DNA of 64,000 nt from Chitinophagaceae bacterium. GTDB lineage: Bacteria > Bacteroidota > Bacteroidia > Chitinophagales > Chitinophagaceae. A program made the position numbers and the translations under genes. The stretch's first letter is position 1. The number at the start of each line of letters is the position of its first letter. Below the pieces are notes generated by a model. It was not told the DNA's origin. It saw nothing but the letters and a program-made list of their open reading frames with translations, and did no database searches. Shown here piece by piece: positions 32,175 to 39,805 of the stretch. The stretch lies in NCBI GenBank assembly GCA_028288585.1, contig JAQBNL010000084.1, positions 1-64,000 on the forward strand. The letters run 5' to 3'.

Positions 32175-33759
32175 GAGCCTACTTATAAAAGATATTATAG
32201 TAGAAGATACAGCAGGTAAAAATGTTGTTATATATACGAGGGTTTCATCTAAAGAACAGGCAGATAATAACGGCAGTTTAGAATCACAGAAGATGTATTG
32301 TGAAAAGTTAGCTGCCAGCAGTAATTACGCTATAGTAGAATACTTTGGCGGTACTTATGAATCTGCACAAAAAGATGAACGTAATGAGTTTGTAAAGATG
32401 TTGAACTTTATAAAATCATCACCCAAAAAAATCCATTACATAATAGTTTATTCACTTGACAGATTTTCACGTACTGGCCCTAACGCTATATTTCTTTCTT
32501 CAGAGCTTAGAAAAACAAACGTACATATACAGTCATGCCTACAAAATATTGATACCAAAACTTCAAGTGGAGTTTTACAACAGAGCATACATTTTATATT
32601 TAGTAATTATGAGAATGAGCTAAGAAAAGAAAAATGTGTTGCAGGTATGAAGGAAAAATTGAAGAAGGGTTTTTGGTTTGGTAAAGCCCCTTTAGGTTAT
32701 GAATTTTCTCCTAATCGTGGAGAACAAAAGATAATTATTAATCCAATCGGTAACATAGTAAGACAAGCTTTTTTACTTAAAGCAGAACAAGGATTAACCA
32801 ATAAAGAAATATCTGAAAGAAGCAAAGCTTTAGGATATGAGATAAAGGAAAAGAGGTTTACAGACATCTTTAGAAATCCTTTTTATTGTGGTTATATTCA
32901 TAATAATATATTAGGGGGAGAGATTGTTTTAGGCAATCATGAAGCACTTATATCGGAAGAAATTTTTCTTAAAGTGAATAATATCATTTCAAAATATCCT
33001 ACCAATTTTACGCAAAGGAAGACCGATGAACATTTACCATTAAAGAGGTTTATCAAATGTGAAAACTGCGGAACAACATGGGTAGGGTATTTAGTAACTA
33101 AGAAAAATGCCTACTATTATAAGTGTAATAAAAAGGGTTGTTTGTGCAACAGAAATGCCTCTAAAATGCACGATAAGTTTCAAGACTACATTTCCTCCTT
33201 TTCAATAAATGAATCCTTTATTGAGCCCCTAAAGCTTCAGTTGTCATATACTTTTTCATCTATGAATCAAGGTAGCGAAAAAGAGAAACTATCATTAGAA
33301 AATAAGTTAAAAGAAGTGGGGCAAAAAATAGATAAGGTAGAAGAAAGATTTGCTTTGGGTGAAATTGACGATAAAGAAGTTTATAATAAGATACGGAGTA
33401 AGTTCTTAGAGGATTACAATCAAATTGAAGGTATGATTAGAAGGGTGGATATTAAATTATCGAACCCTGAAAACTTTATAAATTATTCTGTTAAGCTTTC
33501 TTCAAAACTTAATACCATGTGGAGTTGTAGCAACTTTGATATGAAACAAAAACTTCAAAGACTTATGTTTCCAGAGGGTGTGACTTACGATTTCAAAAAT
33601 GACAGTTATCGAACCTGCAAAGTAAATTCTGTTTTTACTGTAATTGCAGGACAGGCAAGGCTTTTAGAAGAACAAAAAAGCGGATTATCACCTTACTATG
33701 ATGAAAAATCCGCTTCGGTATCGGGGAGCAGACTTGAACTGCCGACCTTCGGGTTATGA
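32152..33759 (+). CDS. Large serine recombinase (site-specific integrase)
   Basis: 535 aa from a GTG start. Resolvase domain: VIYTRVSSKEQADNN with the nucleophile Ser32, and YSLDRFSRTGPNA. Recombinase domain: FWFGKAPLGYEF. Zinc ribbon: CENCGTTW...CNKKGCLC. A coiled coil follows (LSLENKLKEVGQKIDKVEER). The last ~13 codons (ending SRLELPTFGL) are antisense to the tRNA-Met gene, so the gene terminates inside its presumed target site. It should integrate and excise the element. The natural C-terminus before integration would differ, since the tail is donated by the chromosome or the attachment site. Confidence 0.93.
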   Translation: MENIDIIKSLLIKDIIVEDTAGKNVVIYTRVSSKEQADNNGSLESQKMYCEKLAASSNYAIVEYFGGTYESAQKDERNEFVKMLNFIKSSPKKIHYIIVYSLDRFSRTGPNAIFLSSELRKTNVHIQSCLQNIDTKTSSGVLQQSIHFIFSNYENELRKEKCVAGMKEKLKKGFWFGKAPLGYEFSPNRGEQKIIINPIGNIVRQAFLLKAEQGLTNKEISERSKALGYEIKEKRFTDIFRNPFYCGYIHNNILGGEIVLGNHEALISEEIFLKVNNIISKYPTNFTQRKTDEHLPLKRFIKCENCGTTWVGYLVTKKNAYYYKCNKKGCLCNRNASKMHDKFQDYISSFSINESFIEPLKLQLSYTFSSMNQGSEKEKLSLENKLKEVGQKIDKVEERFALGEIDDKEVYNKIRSKFLEDYNQIEGMIRRVDIKLSNPENFINYSVKLSSKLNTMWSCSNFDMKQKLQRLMFPEGVTYDFKNDSYRTCKVNSVFTVIAGQARLLEEQKSGLSPYYDEKSASVSGSRLELPTFGL

Positions 33760-33792
33760 ATCCGATGCTCTAACCAGCTGAGCTACCCCGAC
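33719..33792 (-). tRNA. tRNA-Met (anticodon CAT)
   Basis: On the minus strand a full cloverleaf can be drawn: acceptor GTCGGGG/CCCCGAT (first pair G-T), D arm GCTC...GAGC, anticodon loop TTCATAA with CAT, T arm GGCAG-TTCAAGT-CTGCT. CCA is not encoded. One anticodon-stem pair (31-39) is A-C. Elongator or initiator type cannot be decided firmly; the A-T/G-T ended acceptor and D arm fit an elongator. Its 3' half is the integration site of the element. Confidence 0.93.
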
Positions 33793-33827
33793 ATTTTGGG
33801 CGGCAAAGATAATGTATTGAGTGTAGC

Positions 33828-35054
33828 TTACAAAGCTGTTTGCTGATGTGTTTGCTGGCTGATTATTTTTCCCGGGTATTCCTCTAAGGCTTTTTCCAAA
33901 CAATCCATCGCTGCATTAATTGAATCTACATTAAGAACATAGGCTAATCTTACTTCATTTTTTCCTAAGCCACCAGTTCCGTAAAAGCCACTTGCGGGAG
34001 CAAGCATTACTGTTTTATTGTTGTAAGAAAAATTTTCTAATAACCACTGGCAAAAAACATCGGCATCATCGACAGGCAATCTTGCCATCGCATAAAACGC
34101 ACCACCGGGATTTGGACAAAACACACCTGGAATATCATTTAATCTTTTTACAATTGTATCTCTTCTTAACTGGTATTCCTTTTTTGTTTTTTCAAAATAA
34201 TTTGCCGGAAGGTCAACCGCAGCTTCGCCTAATATTTGAGCGAATCCGGGAGGACTTAACCTTGCCTGTGCAAACTTCATTACAGATTGTAATACATCTT
34301 TATTTTTTGTAACCAATGCACCGATTCTCCCTCCACAGGCGCTGTATCTTTTGCTTATCGTATCCATCAATACTACATTATCATCAACGCCTGTTAAATG
34401 CATGGCACTGAAGTGTTCTCCCTCATAACAAAATTCACGGTAAGCTTCGTCAGCAAATAAATATAAATTATGCTTTATAATAATTTCTTTAAGGGTTTCC
34501 ATTTCCTCTTTGCTGTACAAATAACCTGTTGGGTTATTAGGATTGCAGATAACAATTGCTTTGGTTTTTGAAGTAATTGCTTTTTCAAAATCTTCTATTG
34601 GGGGTAATGCAAAACCAGTTTCTATTTTTGAAGTTATAGGTTTTACAATTACACCAGCAGCTACTGCAAATCCATTGTAGTTTGCATAAAAAGGTTCAGG
34701 AATTATTACTTCATCTCCGGCATCAAGGCAACTCATAAAACCAAATAGAATAGCTTCACTTCCTCCTGTAGTAATTATAATTTGATTAATATCTACATGT
34801 ATACCAACCCTGTTATAATACTCAACCAGTTTTTTCCTATAGCTTTCATTGCCTGCACTGTGGCTGTATTCCAGTACTTTAAAATCTGAATGCCTTACCG
34901 CATCAAGTATTTGCGGTGGTGTTTCAATATCGGGCTGCCCAATATTTAAGTGAAAAACTTTGATGCCTCTTTTTTTTGCAGCTTCGGCATAGGGCACTAA
35001 TTTCCTGATAGGAGATGGCGGCATTAATTTGCCACGTTTGCTTACAGATAACAT
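33828..35054 (-). CDS. Class I/II PLP-dependent aminotransferase (aspartate-type)
   Basis: 408 aa from the Met at 35054 (MLSVSKRGKLMPPSPIRKL); the longer frame to 35162 adds an unlikely hydrophobic leader. Fold type I: LNIGQPDIETPP near the N-terminus, CNPNNPTGYLYS, ADEAYREFCYEG, and the PLP lysine in MDTISKRYSACGGRIG. The closest type is aspartate or aromatic aminotransferase AspC-like; the substrate is not fixed by sequence. Confidence 0.88.
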   Translation of the reverse strand: MLSVSKRGKLMPPSPIRKLVPYAEAAKKRGIKVFHLNIGQPDIETPPQILDAVRHSDFKVLEYSHSAGNESYRKKLVEYYNRVGIHVDINQIIITTGGSEAILFGFMSCLDAGDEVIIPEPFYANYNGFAVAAGVIVKPITSKIETGFALPPIEDFEKAITSKTKAIVICNPNNPTGYLYSKEEMETLKEIIIKHNLYLFADEAYREFCYEGEHFSAMHLTGVDDNVVLMDTISKRYSACGGRIGALVTKNKDVLQSVMKFAQARLSPPGFAQILGEAAVDLPANYFEKTKKEYQLRRDTIVKRLNDIPGVFCPNPGGAFYAMARLPVDDADVFCQWLLENFSYNNKTVMLAPASGFYGTGGLGKNEVRLAYVLNVDSINAAMDCLEKALEEYPGKIISQQTHQQTAL

Positions 35055-35283
35055 AGAACAAATATACGGAAACACAAAAAAGTATAATTCAAATTTGATA
35101 TTTATGACTATAAATTGGGGAAAAATTTGCCATATCAAAGAGTATAAAAAAATCACTGTCAATTAATTTTTACTCTGGCAGGGTTGTTGGTAAAACATAT
35201 TATATTATAGGCTTTTTGTAAAACTATTTTATTTTGAAGCCTGGATAAAAAGCTATTATTTTTTAACAACAAAACAAACATGT

Positions 35284-35514
35284 ATGAAAAGTTTAAAAAA
35301 AATTTCTACAAGCCTAAAAACTTTTACAGCATTTGTAATGCTATGCTTTATGCAAACAATTGCATTTGCACAGGATAAAAAAGTTGATGTAGATATTACT
35401 ACCAATAAAGGAGGGGGAAACTGGTATGCACAACCCTGGGTTTGGATAGTTGGCGGTGCTGTGTTTTTATTATTGCTGGTAGCACTTATGCGTGGCAACA
35501 GCAACAAAGATTAA
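35284..35514 (+). CDS. Small exported membrane protein, hypothetical
   Basis: 76 aa. A signal-peptide-like N-terminus (TFTAFVMLCFMQTIAFAQ), a short Gly-rich linker (TTNKGGGNWYAQP) and one C-terminal helix (WVWIVGGAVFLLLLVALM) with a charged end. No family named. It has its own terminator at 35539. The 229-base gap before it, shared with the divergent aminotransferase, shows no clear element. Confidence 0.65.
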   Translation: MKSLKKISTSLKTFTAFVMLCFMQTIAFAQDKKVDVDITTNKGGGNWYAQPWVWIVGGAVFLLLLVALMRGNSNKD

Positions 35515-35538
35515 TTTGTAAATTACTAATTGAATAAT

Positions 35539-35567
35539 ATAGCTGCTTTTATAGGCGGCTATTTTTG
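35539..35567 (+). terminator. Terminator after small membrane protein
   Basis: ATAGCTGC pairs with GCGGCTAT (one G-T wobble) around an 8-base loop and is followed by TTTTT. Confidence 0.65.
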
Positions 35568-35578
35568 TGGAATAGAAA

Positions 35579-35944
35579 TTAATTTTTTAATGCTAACTGG
35601 TTGTTCACTTTTGCAAGAAGGTCATTTACATCAAATGGTTTTGCAATAAAATCATTGGCGCCATAATCAGCAATAGTTGCGGCTGCACTGGGATGCGCAG
35701 AGAACATAATGATAGGAATGTGTTTGGTATCTTCCTGGGATTTTAATTGCTTACAAATTGTTCTCCCGTCATTACCGGAGATAAGAACATCTAATAAAAT
35801 CAGTTCAGGTTTAAAAGTTTCAACTTTTTCAAAAGTATTTTCCCACTTAGCTGTTACCTCTACTTCAAACCCTTTCATAGTAAGTAATATTTCCATTACT
35901 ACTAAAATATCCAGGTCATCATCTACAACTAAAATTTTAGCCAT
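35579..35944 (-). CDS. Single-domain response regulator (CheY-like receiver)
   Basis: 121 aa, receiver domain only. Acidic pocket VVDDDLDIL (Asp8-10), phospho-acceptor Asp52 in LILLDVLISGNDG, switch Ser in IIMFSAHPS and conserved Lys in FIAKPFD. No output domain, so it signals by protein interaction. No histidine kinase gene is adjacent. Confidence 0.92.
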   Translation of the reverse strand: MAKILVVDDDLDILVVMEILLTMKGFEVEVTAKWENTFEKVETFKPELILLDVLISGNDGRTICKQLKSQEDTKHIPIIMFSAHPSAAATIADYGANDFIAKPFDVNDLLAKVNNQLALKN

Positions 35945-36096
35945 AACTTTTTGTTTTCAGATAGATCCATTGTAAAAGTAAAGTTTGTTTGGATTGTTTC
36001 TTCATTTTCTATCCAAAATTTCTTAATACAATAAACGTTGGTTCACAGCATTTATTTTCTTCATGAAATGGAAGATAAGTTAATTGCTCTTAAAAA

Positions 36097-37332
36097 TTAT
36101 TTCTGAATTTTCTTTTTTAAATTCTCATCAATTGCTTCTAAAAATTCTTCTGTATATAAGTAATGGTCACCATGTGTTACTTTATTTCCATGAACTGCAA
36201 CGGCAAGGTCCTTGGTCATCTTCCCGCTTTCAACAGTTTCTATACAAACCTTTTCCAGTGCATTACAAAAAGCAATCAAAGGCTGGTTGTTATCCAGCTT
36301 GCCACGAAATGCCAAACCTCTTGTCCATGCAAAAATAGAAGCGATAGGATTTGTTGATGTTGGCTTGCCTGCCTGGTGCTCCCTGTAGTGGCGGGTTACA
36401 GTACCGTGTGCCGCTTCTGCTTCCATCGTTTTTCCATCAGGGGTTACTAATACAGAAGTCATCAAACCTAGAGAACCAAATCCCTGAGCAACCGTATCAC
36501 TCTGCACATCACCATCATAATTTTTACATGCCCATACAAAATTGCCATTCCATTTTAATGCACTTGCCACCATATCATCTATCAGGCGATGCTCATAAAC
36601 AATTCCGGCAGCATCAAAATCTTTTTTAAATTCGTTTTCAAATATCTCCTGGAAAATATCTTTAAATCTTCCATCATATTTTTTAAGAATAGTGTTTTTT
36701 GTTGAAAGATATAATGGCCATTTTTTGCTCAATGCCATATTAAAACAGCTTCTTGCAAAACCCATAATACTTTCGTCAGTGTTATACATGCTTAGTGCGA
36801 CCCCATCACCTTTAAAATTATATACTTCAAAAATTTGTGGCTCGCCACCGCCTTCAGGAGTGAAGGTCATAGTAAGTTTTCCTTTGCCTTTTATTACAGT
36901 GTCGGTTGCACGGTACTGGTCACCAAAAGCATGACGGCCAACGATTATAGGGGCTGTCCAATTAGTTACCAGCCTGGGTACATTCTGCATAACAATGGGC
37001 TCACGAAATACTGTGCCATCTAAAATATTGCGGATAGTACCATTGGGGCTCTTCCACATTTGTTTCAAATTAAATTCCTTTACTCTTGCCTCATCGGGAG
37101 TGATAGTGGCACATTTGATTCCCACGCCATATTCTTTAATTGCATTTGCAGCATCTATTGTTACTTGGTCATTGGTTTCATCACGGTATTCAATGCCGAG
37201 ATCAAAATATTTTATATCAACCTCTACATAAGGAAGTACCAGTTTTTCTTTAATGAATTTCCAGATGATCCTTGTCATTTCATCTCCATCTAATTCCACT
37301 ACGGGGTTTGCCACTTTAATTTTTTCAGCCAT
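36097..37332 (-). CDS. icd: NADP-dependent isocitrate dehydrogenase
   Basis: 411 aa of the dimeric, eukaryote-like NADP-IDH family. N-terminal [18 protein letters not shown], substrate-binding [18 protein letters not shown], metal/substrate [20 protein letters not shown] and the NADP-site [17 protein letters not shown] are all present. It makes 2-oxoglutarate and NADPH in the TCA cycle and feeds the SucAB complex encoded 5 kb away. A CAAAGATA (reverse TATCTTTG) promoter -7 box lies at 37350-37357. Confidence 0.96.
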   Translation of the reverse strand: MAEKIKVANPVVELDGDEMTRIIWKFIKEKLVLPYVEVDIKYFDLGIEYRDETNDQVTIDAANAIKEYGVGIKCATITPDEARVKEFNLKQMWKSPNGTIRNILDGTVFREPIVMQNVPRLVTNWTAPIIVGRHAFGDQYRATDTVIKGKGKLTMTFTPEGGGEPQIFEVYNFKGDGVALSMYNTDESIMGFARSCFNMALSKKWPLYLSTKNTILKKYDGRFKDIFQEIFENEFKKDFDAAGIVYEHRLIDDMVASALKWNGNFVWACKNYDGDVQSDTVAQGFGSLGLMTSVLVTPDGKTMEAEAAHGTVTRHYREHQAGKPTSTNPIASIFAWTRGLAFRGKLDNNQPLIAFCNALEKVCIETVESGKMTKDLAVAVHGNKVTHGDHYLYTEEFLEAIDENLKKKIQK

Positions 37333-37349
37333 TATATTTTTAATTTTTG

Positions 37350-37357
37350 CAAAGATA
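37350..37357 (-). promoter_or_regulatory. -7 promoter box of icd
   Basis: TATCTTTG on the minus strand, 18 bases upstream of the start codon; matches TAnnTTTG. No good TTG box is seen at the usual distance. Confidence 0.4.
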
Positions 37358-37360
37358 AGT

Positions 37361-37400
37361 TCTGAACCATGATTTGGGAAGATTTAATTGATTAAAAAGG
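37361..37400. repeat. CTGAACC-ATGATTTGGGA repeat family, copy 1
   Basis: TCTGAACCATGATTTGGGAA followed by GATTTAATTGATTAAAAGGAT. Related copies are at 52571-52606 (reverse orientation) and 62567-62664. Upstream of icd. Confidence 0.55.
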
Positions 37401-37476
37401 ATTTTATTAATGCTTAATTATTTGTCATTTGCTGATTGGTAAAATACAATCGATGAATTAAAAATAAAATGTTTGG

Positions 37477-37513
37477 CCTCCCTCTCTGAAGGAGAGGGAA
37501 CGAGGGTGAGGAG
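37477..37513. repeat. CCCTCTC...GAGAGGG hairpin repeat, copy 2
   Basis: CCCTCTC-TGAAG-GAGAGGG followed by AACGAGGGTGAGGAG; related to 7714-7750. Confidence 0.55.
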
Positions 37514-37514
37514 C

Positions 37515-37549
37515 AAAAAAAATCCTCTCCGTTTCCGGAAAGGATTTTA
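37515..37549 (-). terminator. Terminator of the RRM protein gene
   Basis: AAAATCCT-TCCG pairs with CGGA-AGGATTTT with one internal mismatch. The minus strand then has a run of eight T. Confidence 0.7.
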
Positions 37550-37570
37550 TATAAATGATGTGAGTGATTA

Positions 37571-38056
37571 TTAATAATCTTTATTATATCCGCCGCCGCC
37601 GCCGCTTCTGCCGCCGCCGCTGTTTCCACCACCACCATACCCACCGCCGCTGCTTCTGCCGCCGCCACCGCCATAACCGCCGCCGCTTCTACCGCCGCCG
37701 CCGCCATAACCGCCGCCGCCGCTTCTACCGCCGCCGCCATAACCGCCGCCGCTTCTACCGCCACCACCACCGTATCCACCGCCGCCACTCTTTTTGTAGC
37801 CGCCTTCGCCTTCAGGACGAGGTTGTGATTCGTTAACGATAAGTTTGCGACCTTGTACTTCGCTTTCGTTTAATGCTGCGATAGCTGCTTTCGCTGCTTC
37901 TTCGTCTTCCATTTCAACAAAACCAAAGCCTTTGCTTCTACCGGTGTTTTTTTCTTTAAGAATTTTTGCACTTGTAACAGTACCATACTGTGTAAATAAG
38001 TTGCTTAAATCGTCGTCGGTCATTTGCCAACTGAGATTTCCTACGTAAATGTTCAT
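37571..38056 (-). CDS. Glycine-rich RRM RNA-binding protein
   Basis: 161 aa. One RNA recognition motif at residues 1-~80, with RNP2 IYVGNL (2-7) and RNP1 KGFGFVEM (~44-51). The C-terminal ~75 residues are Gly/Tyr/Arg/Ser repeats of RSGGGYGGGG type, encoded by a GC-rich codon run that creates false antisense Arg-rich frames. This is the single-RRM cold-shock-like family common in Bacteroidota and cyanobacteria. The gene has a leader of 100 bases or more (38057-~38180); regulation through that leader is plausible. Confidence 0.93.
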   Translation of the reverse strand: MNIYVGNLSWQMTDDDLSNLFTQYGTVTSAKILKEKNTGRSKGFGFVEMEDEEAAKAAIAALNESEVQGRKLIVNESQPRPEGEGGYKKSGGGGYGGGGGRSGGGYGGGGRSGGGGYGGGGGRSGGGYGGGGGRSSGGGYGGGGNSGGGRSGGGGGYNKDY

Positions 38057-38245
38057 TGTAAAACTTTTTTAAATTAAATAAAAACAATTAATGAATTAAG
38101 GGGCTACAATGAACTGAAGACACTTGGAAAGGAACGTCAGCCAAAAAGAAACTCACTAAATCCATTAATGCAACATTAAAGATATACAGATTTATCGCAA
38201 TTCATGGAAAAAAGGTGGTTTATTTTAAAAGTGTATTATTAACAT
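38057..38245 (-). promoter_or_regulatory. Upstream region / probable long 5' leader of the RRM gene
   Basis: The minus-strand transcript would include a purine/pyrimidine-mixed leader. The candidate -7 box TATCTTTA lies at about 38176-38183. Cold-shock-type RRM genes often have long regulatory leaders. No defined RNA motif recognised. Confidence 0.35.
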
Positions 38246-38280
38246 AAAAAACCCTCCTAAAACTGTTAGAAGGGTTTTAA
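38246..38280 (-). terminator. Terminator of the rpsF-rpsR-rplI operon
   Basis: ACCCTCCTAA and TTAGAAGGGT form an interrupted stem (AACCCT/AGGGTT core). The minus strand continues with TTTTTT. Confidence 0.75.
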
Positions 38281-38298
38281 AAAATCTTATTAAGAATG

Positions 38299-38745
38299 TT
38301 ACTCTGCTGCTACTTCAAAATCCACATCAATTTCCTGTCCTTTACCGAAATCAATTTTAGCTTTATAGCTGCCTAATTCTTTTACATCATCTATAATAGT
38401 AATGCGCCTGCGGTCAATTTCATAACCTTTTTGCTCTTTAATTGCACGTGCAATCTGAACCGAGGTTACTCTGCCGAAAATCTTATTGGTAGTACCGGTT
38501 TTAGCACCAATTTTTACCGGGCCATTTTGTAAAACGCTTATCACGCTGTTTAATTCTGCAAGAAGTTTTTCTTCTTTCTTAGCCAACTGCTTTTGCTTCT
38601 CTTCTAACTGTTTGCGGTTAGATGGACTGGCTTCTATAGCGAGTTTGGAAGGAATTAAGTAATTGCGTGCATAACCATTCTTTACACTCACCAGCTCATT
38701 GGCACCGCCTAAATTATTTACATCCTGTATTAATATTACCTGCAT
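38299..38745 (-). CDS. rplI: 50S ribosomal protein bL9
   Basis: 148 aa; N-terminal MQVILIQDVNNLGGANELV and GYARNYLIPSKLA are diagnostic, with the long connecting helix (KQLEEKQKQLAKKEEKL) and the C-terminal domain. Third gene of the operon. A complete AAGGAGG Shine-Dalgarno lies five bases before the start, which is rare in this phylum. Confidence 0.97.
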   Translation of the reverse strand: MQVILIQDVNNLGGANELVSVKNGYARNYLIPSKLAIEASPSNRKQLEEKQKQLAKKEEKLLAELNSVISVLQNGPVKIGAKTGTTNKIFGRVTSVQIARAIKEQKGYEIDRRRITIIDDVKELGSYKAKIDFGKGQEIDVDFEVAAE

Positions 38746-38750
38746 AGTTA

Positions 38751-38757
38751 CCTCCTT
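38751..38757 (-). promoter_or_regulatory. Strong Shine-Dalgarno site of rplI
   Basis: Minus strand AAGGAGG, spaced TAACT from the ATG, overlapping the stop codon of rpsR. Confidence 0.75.
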
Positions 38758-39022
38758 ATTTTAGTAAATCAGTTACATACGGCAATATTGCCATTTGGCG
38801 GGCTTTTTTTACTGCATCACCCACTTTACGCTGAAACTTTAAAGAGTTACCCGTAAGGCGGCGTGGCAATAATTTACCCTGCTCATTTAAAAATTTCTTC
38901 AAAAAATCCCCGTCTTTATAATCGATGTACTTAATGCCCATCTTTTTAAAACGGCAATATTTTTTTGGTCTTTTTTCAGCCTTAATTGCTGTGAGATATT
39001 TTATCTCGTTTGGTTTTGCCAT
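38756..39022 (-). CDS. rpsR: 30S ribosomal protein bS18
   Basis: 88 aa from the Met at 39022 ([20 protein letters not shown]); the longer open frame to 39136 is only an extension into rps[21 protein letters not shown] and the basic C-terminus identify bS18. Start is one base past the rpsF stop, with a GGAGG six bases upstream. Confidence 0.96.
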   Translation of the reverse strand: MAKPNEIKYLTAIKAEKRPKKYCRFKKMGIKYIDYKDGDFLKKFLNEQGKLLPRRLTGNSLKFQRKVGDAVKKARQMAILPYVTDLLK

Positions 39023-39023
39023 G

Positions 39024-39377
39024 TTATGCCTCCGCTTTTTCAGTTCCTGAACGTACACCACTTTTCCTTTTTGCATTGTACTCGACGGCGTATTTATCGA
39101 GTGCAGTGAACATGTGACGGAGGACTGATTCGTCACGCAGAAGCTGTGTTTTCAGCTTCTCATTGAAGTCGGATGGCGCTGTATATTCCATAACCCAGTA
39201 TAAACCAGTGGTTTTTTTCTGGATAGGATACGCCAGTGATTTTAGTCCCCATGGGTTTTCGTGCAATACTTCACCGCCGTTATCAGTAACGAGGGAAGCA
39301 AATTTTTTCTGAGCAGAACGGTAGTCCTCTTCAGAAAGCACAGGAGTAAAAATCACCATCAATTCGTAATTCTGCAT
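39024..39377 (-). CDS. rpsF: 30S ribosomal protein bS6
   Basis: 117 aa; [37 protein letters not shown] and [11 protein letters not shown] are bS6 hallmarks; Lys/Glu-rich tail. First gene of the operon, with a -7 promoter box TACCTTTG at 39421-39428. Confidence 0.97.
   Translation of the reverse strand: MQNYELMVIFTPVLSEEDYRSAQKKFASLVTDNGGEVLHENPWGLKSLAYPIQKKTTGLYWVMEYTAPSDFNEKLKTQLLRDESVLRHMFTALDKYAVEYNAKRKSGVRSGTEKAEA
39029..39033 (-). promoter_or_regulatory. Shine-Dalgarno site of rpsR
   Basis: Minus strand GGAGG, six bases upstream of the rpsR start and inside the end of rpsF. Confidence 0.65.
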
Positions 39378-39420
39378 TTACCTTGTTTTTTGTGAATAAA
39401 TAATTTTTTTAATCGGGCAG

Positions 39421-39428
39421 CAAAGGTA
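39421..39428 (-). promoter_or_regulatory. -7 promoter box of the rpsF operon
   Basis: CAAAGGTA on the plus strand reads TACCTTTG on the minus strand, 43 bases before the start codon. No convincing TTG box is seen. Confidence 0.45.
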
Positions 39429-39525
39429 AGGGTTTAATTGGGATTTTGGTAACCTGGAACGGAAGTATTTCAGCCGTAAATGCTAATATTTTGTGGCTGT
39501 GAACTATATTGCTCCGTTCAGCTTC

Positions 39526-39610
39526 AATTCGGGCTATCACTGCAAGTCCGGCACAAAGCTTAACCTCAAACCTTCACCGGGCTTTCCGTTCTATCCCGCA
39601 GCTTTTGAAC
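39526..39610. repeat. Degenerate dispersed intergenic repeat, copy 2
   Basis: Shares the order GGCTATC, CAAGTCCGGCACA, AAGCTT, TTCACCG, TTCTATC with 8767-8845. Together with the following repeats it fills the 428-base gap between rpsF and the peptidase gene; no gene is seen there. Confidence 0.45.
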
Positions 39611-39645
39611 AAATAAAATATCTCAGCAATGAAAATAATCTTATT

Positions 39646-39795
39646 TGTACAACAGTTCCATAGGAATGCAATATCAGTAGGAAAAAATAAGCCGGTTAAT
39701 TTAGTTCCGTAGGAACGATATATTTCGCCCCTTATGGGGCTTTAACGTGGATTGTTCATCTTCTATTAACATAACGCCCTATGGGGCGAATTAAG
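39646..39795. repeat. TTCCGTAGGAACG and CGCCC(C)TATGGGGCG repeat cluster
   Basis: Two copies of TTCC(A/G)TAGGAA (near 39655 and 39704) and two of the palindrome GCCCTATGGGGC-type (near 39728 and 39774). These words are hallmark small intergenic palindromes of Bacteroidota genomes. Confidence 0.6.
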
Positions 39796-39805
39796 TTAGA
39801 GTTTA

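Larger units (their letters stand above)
19772..33740. mobile_element. Candidate integrative element at tRNA-Met
   Basis: About 14 kb flanked on the right by a tRNA-Met gene into which the serine recombinase gene reads. The segment holds only accessory genes: regulators, polymerase-like protein, nuclease-like operon, TIR-like protein and recombinase. The right limit lies inside the tRNA 3' half. The left limit is uncertain: a degenerate match to the tRNA 3' end at 19772-19797 is the best candidate. No transfer (conjugation) genes or phage structural genes are present. Confidence 0.6.

Noticed and set aside
9828-33700. CRISPR array or cas genes
   Set aside because: No regularly spaced repeats with unique spacers and no Cas motifs were seen anywhere in the window.
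19824-33759. Prophage
   Set aside because: No capsid, portal, terminase, tail or lysis genes were seen; only recombinase, regulators and polymerase-like cargo.
37564-37836. Arg-rich frames opposite the RRM gene
   Set aside because: They are antisense readings of the Gly-rich codon repeat of the RRM protein; no independent start, family or promoter.
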